NCBI RefSeq assembly: GCF_014645615.1
Contig: NZ_BMMB01000012.1
Location: 1-64,000, forward strand
From: Paenibacillus hunanensis
GTDB taxonomy: Bacteria > Bacillota > Bacilli > Paenibacillales > Paenibacillaceae
Reading direction: 5' to 3'
Length of the DNA: 64,000 nucleotides
A program made the position numbers and the translations under genes. The notes beneath the pieces were generated by a model. It was not told where the DNA came from and searched no databases. It worked only from the letters and a program-made list of their open reading frames with translations. Positions 55,016-63,782 of this stretch are shown piece after piece; position 1 is the stretch's first letter; each line of letters starts with the position of its first letter.

Positions 55016-56089
55016 TTAGTCTGCTACGTGTACATCACTTAGTGTATCGCGGATCATCTGCGCCCTGTACTTATCGCGTTCTCCTGATCCCATTTTAACA
55101 CCGAACGTTTTCTGAAGGAAACCCGGTTGTGTCATAATCAGCAATTCGTTCATTTGACCTGCTGATGCTCGGTCAATCAAACCGAGATCCACACCGAGTC
55201 GTACATCAGAGATACGTTGAAAGGCTTCCTTCGCATCCATCATGGTCGCATAGGACAAAATCCCATACGAGCGCATAATACGGTCGGTAATGCGTAGACG
55301 AGATTCGTCCAGCAGCCGACTGCGCGCATGCTGTTCATATTCGATAATCTGCATGACTACACTGTGCAGATTATCAATAATCTCTTGTTCAGACAGACCC
55401 AGTGTGATCTGATTGGAGATTTGAAAAATATTCCCGAGTGCTTCACTGCCCTCACCGTACAATCCGCGTACTGCCAGACCAACCTGCGATACCGCTGATA
55501 AAATACGACCAATCTGATTCATGATCGCAAGCGCTGGTAGATGCAGCATAACCGAAGCGCGCAGCCCTGTACCGAGATTAGTCGGGCAGCTTGTCAAATA
55601 TCCACGCCGATCATCAAAAGCATAATCGACCACACGCTCAAACGCATCATCAATCGCGGTTGCGCGCTGCCATGCCTCTTCCAGCTGAAAGCCCGGATAC
55701 AGACACTGAATACGCAGATGATCCTCCTCATTGATCATAATGCTCACCGATTCATTTTCCGCCAGTAATACCGCTCCAGCGCGTGAGTCATTGATCAGAT
55801 TCGGACTGATCAGGTGCTTCTCCATCAATACTTCTTTATCGACATCATCCAGCTCATCCAGCACAAGCGGCTCAAATGGTCCCTGCGCCTGCACACCTTC
55901 ATCCTGCAAGGCAGCGGTCAATCGTTCGCGTACCTGCTGGGCTTGCTCGGTGGAAGCGATAATCGGGAATGGCTGATGCACCAGATTGCGGGCAATACGT
56001 ACCCTGCTGCTGATTACAACATCCGAGTAATCTCCGCCCTTTTGCATCCATTCACTCAAAGGCTTTTCGGTAAAACGGAGATTCGGCAT
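55016..56089 (-). CDS. mcsB: Protein arginine kinase McsB
   Basis: Phosphagen-kinase-type enzyme that phosphorylates arginines to mark proteins for ClpCP (357 aa). SSRVRIARNLVHQPFP (about 26-41) and the catalytic TSCPTNLGTGLRASVMLHLP (about 164-183) with its Cys are the family signatures. It sits 13 bp after mcsA and 19 bp before clpC. Confidence 0.97.
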   Translation of the reverse strand: MPNLRFTEKPLSEWMQKGGDYSDVVISSRVRIARNLVHQPFPIIASTEQAQQVRERLTAALQDEGVQAQGPFEPLVLDELDDVDKEVLMEKHLISPNLINDSRAGAVLLAENESVSIMINEEDHLRIQCLYPGFQLEEAWQRATAIDDAFERVVDYAFDDRRGYLTSCPTNLGTGLRASVMLHLPALAIMNQIGRILSAVSQVGLAVRGLYGEGSEALGNIFQISNQITLGLSEQEIIDNLHSVVMQIIEYEQHARSRLLDESRLRITDRIMRSYGILSYATMMDAKEAFQRISDVRLGVDLGLIDRASAGQMNELLIMTQPGFLQKTFGVKMGSGERDKYRAQMIRDTLSDVHVAD

Positions 56090-56102
56090 ACGTCATTCCT
56101 CC

Positions 56103-56627
56103 TTACGACTCCTGTGAAATTTGCTTGTCCAGCTCGCGAATCTGATCTCTCAGCTGCGCTGCCTGTTCAAATTCCTCTTCGGCAATACGCTGCTGCATCT
56201 GCTGGCGCAGCTCGTTAACCTGTCGTCTCACCTTGATCTGCTCACCTGCACGTGCTGGCAGCTTACCCGAATGGGCAGTGCTACCATGTACACGCTTGAG
56301 CATCGGATCAAGCTGGCGATCGAAGGTCTGGTAACAGGAGCTACAGCCAAATCGTCCCAGCTTACGGAATTGCACATAGGTCATTCCGCATTCTGGACAT
56401 TGCAGCTGCTGCGCTGGCGTTCCAGCGACCTTCGCCTTGTTCCCTGCATCAAAATCCATCAATCCAGACAATAGATTATGGATGGAAAAGCCTCCGGAAG
56501 TGCCCGGGATCAGCTCCCCCTTTTCACGCGCACAATGCTCGCAAATGTGAAATTCAGTCTTTTCGCCATTTACGATTTTGGTGAAATGCAGGGTAGCCGG
56601 CCGCTGCTGGCATTCCTGACAAATCAT
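56103..56627 (-). CDS. mcsA: Protein arginine kinase activator McsA
   Basis: Zinc-binding activator of McsB (174 aa). Four CxxC pairs are visible: CQEC (3-6), CEHC (about 29-32), CPEC and CSSC, followed by a C-terminal UVR domain (LRQQMQQRIAEEEFEQAAQL). It is located 26 bp after ctsR in the standard operon order. Confidence 0.95.
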   Translation of the reverse strand: MICQECQQRPATLHFTKIVNGEKTEFHICEHCAREKGELIPGTSGGFSIHNLLSGLMDFDAGNKAKVAGTPAQQLQCPECGMTYVQFRKLGRFGCSSCYQTFDRQLDPMLKRVHGSTAHSGKLPARAGEQIKVRRQVNELRQQMQQRIAEEEFEQAAQLRDQIRELDKQISQES

Positions 56628-56653
56628 TCAAATAACCCCCTTCTCCCGAGTGA

Positions 56654-57112
56654 TCAAGAGCCGAGCAAGGCGATCAGCATCGCTTTCATCATTCTTGCAC
56701 GGACTTCATCTCTGTAGGGAAGATTGATTGAAATGACATCTCTACATACAACCGCACGCATCAGCTCAGACTCACGCTTCGAGATCAGCCGTGCCTCCAG
56801 AAGCTGATAGATCAGCCCCTCCGCAGCACTCTGACTCATACTCTGACCGATACTTTCGTGGATATGCGTGTGAATCGTCGATTGTGCAGGTAGCTCAATA
56901 CGACGAATGCGGATATACCCGCCACCCCCACGCTTACTTTCCACCAGATAGCCTTTTTCCAATGTGAATCTCGTACTGATCACATAATTGATCTGCGACG
57001 GTACACAGGAAAACTGGTCAGCCAGATCGTTACGCTGAATTTCCAGCGCGCCTTCGCTCTCCTGAAGCATGCGTTTCAAATATTGTTCGATAATGTCGGA
57101 GATATTACGCAT
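56654..57112 (-). CDS. ctsR: Transcriptional regulator CtsR
   Basis: Class III heat-shock repressor (152 aa from MRNISDIIEQYLKRML). The winged helix-turn-helix with the thermo-sensing glycine-rich wing KRGGGGYIRIRRI (about 59-71) is intact, as is the arginine-rich C-terminal domain targeted by McsB. ATG 57112 has AGGAGG 5 bp upstream. A CtsR operator lies about 260 bp upstream, giving autoregulation. Confidence 0.96.
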   Translation of the reverse strand: MRNISDIIEQYLKRMLQESEGALEIQRNDLADQFSCVPSQINYVISTRFTLEKGYLVESKRGGGGYIRIRRIELPAQSTIHTHIHESIGQSMSQSAAEGLIYQLLEARLISKRESELMRAVVCRDVISINLPYRDEVRARMMKAMLIALLGS

Positions 57113-57370
57113 CGTATCCTCCTCCATGTATAGTTAAAACATGAATTCGTCAATGATAATATCAAAGTCTACATAAATAACACTTAACCATATCATTCAT
57201 GGTCAGAAACGAATGCATAACACAGTTATTGTGACATTTAGGTCGCCATTTCCAGGCATCATCACATCCATTTCAAGTGTTGATGATTTTCAAACACGAG
57301 GTGCAATGAAAATGAATTCGCGTAGCAAAACATAATTCCCTGATAGCACAGTAAATGAACAGGTTTGCTC

Positions 57371-57428
57371 GCTGACTTTGACTTTCTTTGACTTTATAAT
57401 ATTATACCATAAAATTCCGGTTTGCCAA
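57371..57428 (-). promoter_or_regulatory. CtsR-controlled promoter of the ctsR operon
   Basis: On the minus strand -35 TTGGCA (57428-57423), 16-bp spacer, -10 TATAAT (57406-57401), then AGTCAAA-GAA-AGTCAAA (57393-57377), the CtsR direct heptad repeat with 3-bp spacing. A partial third GTCA follows. The operator overlaps the start region, so CtsR binding would block transcription. The resulting leader is about 265 nt long, unusually long for this operon. Confidence 0.9.
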
Positions 57429-57585
57429 TACTGCATATCTATGAATAGTTCTAACACTACGCTATTTGATATATCCCCAGATAATCTACTTTTAATATCA
57501 TGGTCATTCATTTCCATACGATCTGTATTTCGATGCATTACCATGCTCCATGTTAAGAACGCAGCTTACATTTTATGTCTCGCCA

Positions 57586-57993
57586 TTACAGTGTACCTTC
57601 AATAATAATCATATCTGCATTCTCCAGCTTTGTTCTAATCCATGTTGTAAATTGAAGAATAAACTGCCGCTGCTCCTCATCCTGTACAGGCAATTGATCC
57701 AGCTCGGCTAAAATAATATGCCATATTTTTGCCTCGATCGGATTGTCCCAGCACGGATCAAATCTGTCATGCGTTTCTCCCGTAGAGGGATCAACGAGTG
57801 GAAATTGAGCCTTGACGATGGGCAATATACACTCAAAATCTTCACTATAGATGAAAAGCATATACTCACTCTGATTGTGATATGGTGTATCCCTATCGCC
57901 TCCGTTAACAGCGATAAAAATATAACCAGGACTATTTTGAACGCCATCATACTGGTAAATCAGCTGGGGAATCTTGCGTTTCTTTTTTGCCAT
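57586..57993 (-). CDS. Hypothetical protein, not recognised
   Basis: A 135-aa protein, MAKKKRKIPQLIYQYDG..., preceded by AAGGAG 8 bp before the ATG, which supports its reality. The N-terminus is basic and the middle is aromatic and acidic (SEYMLFIYSEDFECILPIVK). There is no signal peptide, membrane segment or known motif. The codon use and single-gene setting between the ctsR promoter and serS2 suggest an accessory gene. I cannot name a family; an immunity- or SMI1/KNR4-like small protein is conceivable but not supported. Confidence 0.65.
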   Translation of the reverse strand: MAKKKRKIPQLIYQYDGVQNSPGYIFIAVNGGDRDTPYHNQSEYMLFIYSEDFECILPIVKAQFPLVDPSTGETHDRFDPCWDNPIEAKIWHIILAELDQLPVQDEEQRQFILQFTTWIRTKLENADMIIIEGTL

Positions 57994-58171
57994 CCGGATC
58001 GCTCCTTTGTTCGTGATTATGTATGCAACTATATCTGCATTTTTGTCGAGAATGTATACTCATTTTAGCGGATGGTTACAGGAGTTTGGTTGCCATCCCC
58101 AGTGTGTATAATCAGCATTGTAAACGTTTATTTATTCCCCCGCAAATCGATCCCCTATCGTCTATCTATCA

Positions 58172-58200
58172 TTGCAGTTCTAGCTATACTACTGTGTTAT
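58172..58200 (+). promoter_or_regulatory. Candidate promoter of the T-box-serS2 unit
   Basis: TTGCAG (58172-58177), 17-bp spacer, TGTTAT (58195-58200). Each hexamer has four or more matches to consensus. It would start the transcript about 50 nt before the T-box stem I. Confidence 0.5.
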
Positions 58201-58256
58201 CCCCACAGTCCGTACACCTACATCAGCGGTGAAAATCAATCCAAATCTCGTTTACA

Positions 58257-58525
58257 CCTTGACGCTCCCCTTCTCATCCTGTACACTGTGACAAAATCCA
58301 TATTCGGCAAATCGCCTGTGAAGGGAATCCAACCCGGAGGCGTTCTCGTCAAGGAGTTACTGCTATGTAGCGTTATGATCGGTTGCAGTAATGTCCCTAA
58401 GTTAAACGGTATTCGCCCGTTATCGCGGAACCTGAGTGGATCGGAGACTATGTCTCTGATTAAATTGGGTGGCACCGCGAGCAGAGCGCTCCTCGTCCCA
58501 AGTTGATGAGGAGCGCTCTTTGTGT
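58257..58525 (+). promoter_or_regulatory. T-box leader upstream of serS2
   Basis: Plus-strand T-box leader. CCTTGACG (58257-58264) pairs with CGTCAAGG (58347-58354) as the base of stem I. GAGAC-TAT-GTCTC forms a stem III-like hairpin. The T-box core GGGTGGCACCGCG lies at 58467-58479. The terminator pairs AGAGCGCTCCTC (58483-58494) with GAGGAGCGCTCT (58508-58519), followed by TTGTGTTTT. I could not fix the specifier codon; a serine codon is expected from the gene downstream. Stem I does not follow the usual pattern closely. Confidence 0.88.
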
Positions 58526-58579
58526 TTTACAAAATAAGCGGCAGCACAGACACTGCCCGATGCCCAAGGAGCGAATACG

Positions 58580-60013
58580 ATGTTAGACATTCAGTACATC
58601 CAGCAACATGCCACCCTTTTACAGGAGATCGCCACTAAAAAGCACATTCCGCTCTCGATTGAACAGCTTACCCAGACGTATCAAGTACGTAATGGAATTA
58701 TGCAACAGATCGAGCAGCTACGTCAGCAGCGTAATCTATTGACTCGTCAGATCGGCGAAGCGATGAAAAAGCCGACAAGCAACACGACGGCTATCACGCC
58801 AAACGCTGTAGAGCAAGCACCAACGACGATTATAGAGCAAGGGAAGGCTACAACTCCAGCTCATACTCCTGCTCGCTCGAAGGAGCAGCTTGCAAGCATT
58901 CCTGAACCTATCAATCCTGAACAGCTACGACAGCAGGTCAAAGATATTAATCAGCAATTACAGCAGCTAGAGCCCCAAGCAGAGCAGCTTCAGCAGCAGT
59001 ACAACACATTGATGAATCTTGTACCTAATGTGGTCTCGCCAGATACACCGGAGGGCGAATCGGACGCAGATAATATAGTGTTGAAGCAGTATGGCGACAT
59101 GCCTGCATTTTCTTTTCCCATTCGAGATCATGTAGAGCTGGGCGAGCTACATGGCTTATTTGATGCTGCCAGGGGAGTCAAGGTCAGCGGTAGCCGGCAA
59201 TATTATTTGACCGGAATGGGTGTATTGCTGCATCGTGCTGTGCAGCAGCTTGCCTTTGATCTGCTGCTCCGTAAAGGCTACACGCCATTAGAAGTTCCGA
59301 TGATGGTCAGAGGCGCAGCACTGCAAAACACGGGCTTCTTCCCACTCGGTATGGATCAGACGTTCAAAATCGAAGGCGAGGATCACTGGCTAACCGGTAC
59401 CTCGGAGGTCGCGTTGGTCTCGTATTATCAAAATGAGGTCGTCGATCTGAGCCATGGAGCAATCAAGCTCGCAGCCGCTTCGCAAAGCTTCCGCAGTGAA
59501 GTCGGTTCGGCAGGTAAGGATGTACGCGGTCTGTATCGTGTGCACCAATTTGCCAAGGTAGAGCAGGTTATTTTATGTGAAGCTGATCCAGAGCAATCGG
59601 AGCAGATTCATCAGGAGATTACTGCCAATGCGGAGGAGCTCCTGCAATTGCTAGAGCTGCCTTACCAGATTGTAGCCGTCTGTATCGGCGATATGTCGCA
59701 AAAAACGTACAAGCAATACGATATCGAGACCTGGATGCCTGGTCGTCAGGCATATGGCGAAACGCATTCGTCGTCGAATCTGCACGACTTTCAAGCACGC
59801 CGTGCAAATATTCGCTATCGTACAGGGGATGGTAAGCTCCGTTACTGTCACACGCTTAATAACACCGCTGTCGCATCGCCGCGCATCCTAATTCCTTTAC
59901 TGGAAAATCATCAGCAGGAGGATGGAAGCATTTATATTCCGGTAGCGTTGCGTCCGTATTTGAATGGGCTGGAGCGTATTCAAGCGCCAAACCTGCATCA
60001 TATTGAAGGTTAA
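58580..60013 (+). CDS. serS: Seryl-tRNA synthetase, second-type, with arm insertion
   Basis: Class II seryl-tRNA synthetase (477 aa against about 425 usual). The long tRNA-binding coiled-coil arm (about 35-64 and 112-146) is split by a low-complexity Pro/Thr/Ala-rich stretch (about 65-111), about 40-50 residues longer than the standard arm turn. Motif 2 begins FRSEVGSAGKDVRGLYRVHQ (304-323) and is normal. Motif 3 reads NNTAVASPRILIPLLEN (427-443) where the usual form is near NGSGLAVGRTLVAILEN, so it is divergent. The gene has AAGGAG upstream, is T-box-controlled, and is the only complete plus-strand gene. A normal serS probably exists elsewhere, making this a paralogue (inference). Antibiotic-insensitive SerRS paralogues are known for albomycin and microcin-C-like compounds; no such evidence here. 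Confidence 0.88.
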   Translation: MLDIQYIQQHATLLQEIATKKHIPLSIEQLTQTYQVRNGIMQQIEQLRQQRNLLTRQIGEAMKKPTSNTTAITPNAVEQAPTTIIEQGKATTPAHTPARSKEQLASIPEPINPEQLRQQVKDINQQLQQLEPQAEQLQQQYNTLMNLVPNVVSPDTPEGESDADNIVLKQYGDMPAFSFPIRDHVELGELHGLFDAARGVKVSGSRQYYLTGMGVLLHRAVQQLAFDLLLRKGYTPLEVPMMVRGAALQNTGFFPLGMDQTFKIEGEDHWLTGTSEVALVSYYQNEVVDLSHGAIKLAAASQSFRSEVGSAGKDVRGLYRVHQFAKVEQVILCEADPEQSEQIHQEITANAEELLQLLELPYQIVAVCIGDMSQKTYKQYDIETWMPGRQAYGETHSSSNLHDFQARRANIRYRTGDGKLRYCHTLNNTAVASPRILIPLLENHQQEDGSIYIPVALRPYLNGLERIQAPNLHHIEG

Positions 60014-60343
60014 TTAGCTATTTAAACAACTTGTCGGTTGAGGGCTTATCCTAACTGCTAACATCGCGATGATTCGTTTCGGATTCCGTTTTCAGGTGAT
60101 GAACCTGTAGGTGAGAACGTTTGGTGATGATGGCGGAGGGGTTCCCATTCATCTGCTTATTTGCGAATAAGCCTATTCATATAAAATAGCGCCGCTTCTT
60201 TGAGTTAGAAGCGGCGCTATTTTCGTATAAGACTATTTCCATACATGTTTCTGCGACGATTTCGGCATAAAGATATATCATTGCTCCTCACTGCTCTAAT
60301 GTATCTTTATACATTTACGATCCAATCCTATTCTACTTACTAT
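60014..60343. other. Spacer between serS2 and the ABC operon
   Basis: 330 bp with no supported gene. It holds only the shared terminator at 60183-60223. Confidence 0.7.
60183..60223. terminator. Bidirectional terminator between serS2 and the ABC operon
   Basis: AAAATAGCGCCGCTTC pairs with GAAGCGGCGCTATTTT (perfect 16-bp stem) around a 9-nt loop. A-runs and T-runs flank it on both sides, so it can terminate serS2 (plus strand) and the convergent ABC operon (minus strand). Confidence 0.93.
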
Positions 60344-61234
60344 TCACCCTTTCACCGACCCAGCCGCCAATCCTTCCACAATCCGATTACTCAGTAGCAA
60401 AAACGCCACCAGGATCGGAATAATGCTAATCATCAGCGTCGCGCCAATCGCACCCCAATCGGTTAAATACTGACCGACAAAGTTGTTCACCCCAACCGTC
60501 AGCGTTTTCCAACGATCCGAGCTAATAAATGTATTCACAAACACGAACTCATTCCAGTTATAGATCATATTAATAATCGCCGTTGTCGCAATTACCGGTG
60601 TCGTCAGCGGCAACACAATACGGAAGAAAATCCGATGCACCGAGCAGCCATCGATCACTCCTGCCTCCTCAATCTCGCGTGGAATCGCCTGATAAAAGCC
60701 CAGCAAAATCATAATCGTTACCGGCAAATTAAATGCTGTATACGATAAAATGACCGATAGCGGATTATCAATCAGATTCACATGCTTGAAAAAGTTAAAC
60801 AGCGGTATCAACGTCGAATGCAGTGGAATCATCAAACCGATGATGAACAGTCCCAAAACCAGCTTGCTTAGCTTCCAATGCATCCGTGTGATCGCAAAGG
60901 TCACAAAGCTCGCCAGTACAATCGTCAAAACAACCGCCGCCACCGTATACCAGACGCTATTGAGGAAATACAGATTAATATGCCCCTGGCTCCATACCTT
61001 TGGATAATTTCCCCATTGCGGATTTTGCGGCAGTGCAAATGGCGACATGCCGAACACTTCCTGATTCGTTTTTAAAGAGAACAGGAACAGCCACAGCAAC
61101 GGATAAATCTGAATGACAGCCAGAATACCGAGTATTAGATATAGAATACCAAAGCCAATTCGTCCTACCCATCTTGCTTTTACATGCGTGCCCGAGTCTG
61201 CATCGGATCGCTTACGTGCAGCCAATTCACTCAT
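60344..61234 (-). CDS. Carbohydrate ABC transporter permease (MalG type)
   Basis: Membrane permease of a CUT1-type sugar importer (296 aa) with about six membrane segments. The EAA loop EIEEAGVIDGCSVHRIFFRI (about 192-211) contacts the ATPase. An N-terminal cytosolic stretch (about 1-25) precedes the first segment. It is the last of three genes, 15 bp after the MalF-type permease. No ATPase gene is present in the window; such importers often borrow a shared MsmX-type ATPase. Confidence 0.93.
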   Translation of the reverse strand: MSELAARKRSDADSGTHVKARWVGRIGFGILYLILGILAVIQIYPLLWLFLFSLKTNQEVFGMSPFALPQNPQWGNYPKVWSQGHINLYFLNSVWYTVAAVVLTIVLASFVTFAITRMHWKLSKLVLGLFIIGLMIPLHSTLIPLFNFFKHVNLIDNPLSVILSYTAFNLPVTIMILLGFYQAIPREIEEAGVIDGCSVHRIFFRIVLPLTTPVIATTAIINMIYNWNEFVFVNTFISSDRWKTLTVGVNNFVGQYLTDWGAIGATLMISIIPILVAFLLLSNRIVEGLAAGSVKG

Positions 61235-61249
61235 TGGTCCCTTCCCTCC

Positions 61250-62128
61250 TCAGTATTGGACATCTTCGTTCGATGCCGTCAGTTTGCGAATAAGCCAGGT
61301 CATCAGCAGACAGATCACCAGCAAAGCAAAACCAATCGCGCTTCCGTACCCGAAGTTGTATTTACTGAACGCCTCGCCATACATGTACGAAGCCATAACC
61401 TCACTCGCATGGTTTGGCCCACCGCCCGTCATCACGAAGATCAGGTCAAAATATTTGAGTGAGCCGACCAGTGCAAGAATAATCGTCACCTTGAACACTG
61501 GAGCGATAAGTGGCAGCTTCACACGCGTCGCCACCTGCCATGCGGTTGCACCATCGATCGTTGCTGCCTCTACGACTTCCTCCGATACATTTTTTAGAGC
61601 AGCATAGTAAATAATGATGTAAAACCCTGCATACTGCCATACAATCGGTACGAAGATCGAATACAGCACAATATTCGGATCAGACAGCCATAACGGTGGA
61701 TTTTCTACGCCAAATGCCATCAGTAGATTGTTCAGCATTCCGTTTGCCGGGTCATAGATTTTCGACCAGAGCTGTGCAATTGCAACCGAGGACAGTAGCA
61801 TCGGAATGAGATAAATTTTGCGAAATAGATTAGCACCTTTGATCCGGCTTGCCAGCACCATCGATACCGCTAGATAGATGAACAGGCTAAGCGTAGAGAA
61901 GATGCCGAGCAGTACCGAATGATATGTGCTTTTCCAGAACATGGAGTCATGGATCAGCTTGTTATAATTGCCGAATCCGATAAACTTCATCGGCGCAAAG
62001 CCCTTCCAATCCATCATCCCGTAGTATCCGGTAAGCACGAGTGGAACATAGATAATGATCATAATTAATAGCAGTGCCGGCAGCACATACATCGCAATCG
62101 CAGCCCTGTTAGACATGACAGCTTTCAT
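61250..62128 (-). CDS. Carbohydrate ABC transporter permease (MalF/UgpA type)
   Basis: First permease subunit (292 aa from MKAVMSNRAAIAMYVLP), about six membrane segments. The EAA loop reads EEVVEAATIDGATAWQVATR (about 186-205). ATG 62128 has GGGAGG 9 bp upstream; a 30-codon in-frame extension is rejected. It lies 46 bp after the binding protein gene. Confidence 0.93.
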   Translation of the reverse strand: MKAVMSNRAAIAMYVLPALLLIMIIIYVPLVLTGYYGMMDWKGFAPMKFIGFGNYNKLIHDSMFWKSTYHSVLLGIFSTLSLFIYLAVSMVLASRIKGANLFRKIYLIPMLLSSVAIAQLWSKIYDPANGMLNNLLMAFGVENPPLWLSDPNIVLYSIFVPIVWQYAGFYIIIYYAALKNVSEEVVEAATIDGATAWQVATRVKLPLIAPVFKVTIILALVGSLKYFDLIFVMTGGGPNHASEVMASYMYGEAFSKYNFGYGSAIGFALLVICLLMTWLIRKLTASNEDVQY

Positions 62129-62174
62129 AATGGATTGCCTCCCTTTGATCCCATTCCACAGTGTAGCGACGTTA

Positions 62175-63500
62175 CTACTGCTTTTCCTCTGCCAGCGCAG
62201 CCGCCGTCTGATCAACAAATTGCTGTGGTGTAATCTGCTTGCCGAACAGCGCTGCGATCAGATCATGATGCAGCTCCGCTACATTCGGACTCGCCTGAGT
62301 ATCAAAGTACGTTGTTACGTTAGAAGCTCCATTCAAATCTTTTAAAATCTCCACATACATCGGATCAAGCTTCTTGTCTGCTGTATCCACCTTCGTAGCT
62401 GGAATCACACCTGCATCGGTCACCGATTTGTTGCCCCATTCCTTCACCAGAAAAGCAGCAAAGTCCTTCGCCTGCTCCTTCACCTGAGAATGATCCGCTA
62501 CGAACAGACCAACACCCGGGCCACCGACATAGCTGTTAATATCTGTTCCTTTTCCACCCTCATACAGTGGGAATTTGAAATAACCGATCTTATCTTTAAA
62601 CTCCTGCGGTACATCCTTGCTAGTCGTATAGTTGGGCAGCTCCCATGTGGCTGTCAGGAACATCGCTGCCTGCTCATTCATAAAATAGCCCTTTGCTTCA
62701 TCATTGGACAGACCACTATTCCCTTTTTCAAATGTGTTCATATCCACCAGATTTTGAACCTCAGTCGCTGCTTTCAAAATATCTGGATCGTTAAAGCTGC
62801 GTTTACCTTGAATCACATCCGTCAGAATCGTTGGGCCACCGATGCGATCCGCCAGATACATAAACCAGAACGAGCCCGGCCAGCCTTCTTTATTACCAAC
62901 CGCTGCTGGAATCACACCATTTTGATTTAACGTATTTACGATATTTTTGAATTCTGTGTATGTTTTAGGTACCTGGAGATTATACTTCTTGAAGATTTCC
63001 TTATTGTAGAAAATGTAGGAAATGTTCAGCTCCAGCGGCATGCCGTATGTTTTACCATCAATCGCGTACGATTCCTTCACACCCGGGATAAAGGCATCCT
63101 TGAGATTCGCATCAATCACATCATCCAGCGGTGTGAACAGCTGACCCTCCACATAAGGCTTCAAAAAGCCATCTGACCAGGTCATGCCTACATCTGGAAG
63201 CTCATTGGACGAAGCTAACACCTTCAGCTTTTCACGATATTGATCATTACCGAGAATTTCCGTTTGGATTTTCACATCTGGGTGCTGTTTTTCGTAATCT
63301 TGAATAATATCATTCACGATCGTATACTGCGCCTTCGAGCTACCCTCCGGCCACAAATGCATAAATTTAATCACCGTCTGTCCACCACTAGCCGCATTAC
63401 TACCATCCGCATTGTTGGCAGAAGAACCACAGCCCGCGAGGGCAAAAGACATCATCAGCAATACAGCCAACATTATGGGAAGCGCTTTCTTTTTTAACAT
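62175..63500 (-). CDS. Extracellular sugar-binding lipoprotein of an ABC importer
   Basis: Family 1 solute-binding protein (441 aa). The signal peptide MLKKKALPIMLAVLLMMSFA ends in the lipobox LAGC, with lipid-modified Cys24. The mature protein (TVIKFMHLWPEGSSKAQYT onward) has the fold of CUT1 sugar-binding proteins. The substrate cannot be told from sequence. The ribosome-binding site AAAGGAGGTAG lies just upstream. It is the first gene of the importer operon, downstream of the AraC-type regulator. Confidence 0.93.
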   Translation of the reverse strand: MLKKKALPIMLAVLLMMSFALAGCGSSANNADGSNAASGGQTVIKFMHLWPEGSSKAQYTIVNDIIQDYEKQHPDVKIQTEILGNDQYREKLKVLASSNELPDVGMTWSDGFLKPYVEGQLFTPLDDVIDANLKDAFIPGVKESYAIDGKTYGMPLELNISYIFYNKEIFKKYNLQVPKTYTEFKNIVNTLNQNGVIPAAVGNKEGWPGSFWFMYLADRIGGPTILTDVIQGKRSFNDPDILKAATEVQNLVDMNTFEKGNSGLSNDEAKGYFMNEQAAMFLTATWELPNYTTSKDVPQEFKDKIGYFKFPLYEGGKGTDINSYVGGPGVGLFVADHSQVKEQAKDFAAFLVKEWGNKSVTDAGVIPATKVDTADKKLDPMYVEILKDLNGASNVTTYFDTQASPNVAELHHDLIAALFGKQITPQQFVDQTAAALAEEKQ

Positions 63501-63654
63501 TGAAACTACCTCCTTTGTGGGTTCATAGCCGTTTGACTATAGCTCAAGTCTAGCAGTTGACTCGAATCCACATAAGGCAACAACCATTGGTAAAAATTCT
63601 CTTTTGTTTGGGGATTTGGTATTTCGAGTGGATTTATCCTGTTTGAATCGCCTG

Positions 63655-63690
63655 AGTAGCTACAATCAATAGAGTAGCTACAATCAATAG
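63655..63690. repeat. Direct repeat, 18 bp x 2
   Basis: AGTAGCTACAATCAATAG occurs twice in tandem in the gap between the regulator and the binding protein gene. It may be a replication-slippage duplication; it could also be a paired regulator site. Confidence 0.75.
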
Positions 63691-63782
63691 AGTCGTGTCT
63701 TATATCCTCATCTGGAGTAGTATTTAGAAGCACATAGATACAAGCAAAAATAACAGCAACTCCACCTGCTTTCCTTACTCTC

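Noticed and set aside
57290..57544. An 84-codon minus-strand frame upstream of ctsR
   Set aside because: It spans the CtsR operator and promoter, has no good ribosome-binding site and no known family.
63655..63690. Short tandem repeat considered as a CRISPR fragment
   Set aside because: Only two directly adjoining copies with no spacers and no cas genes.
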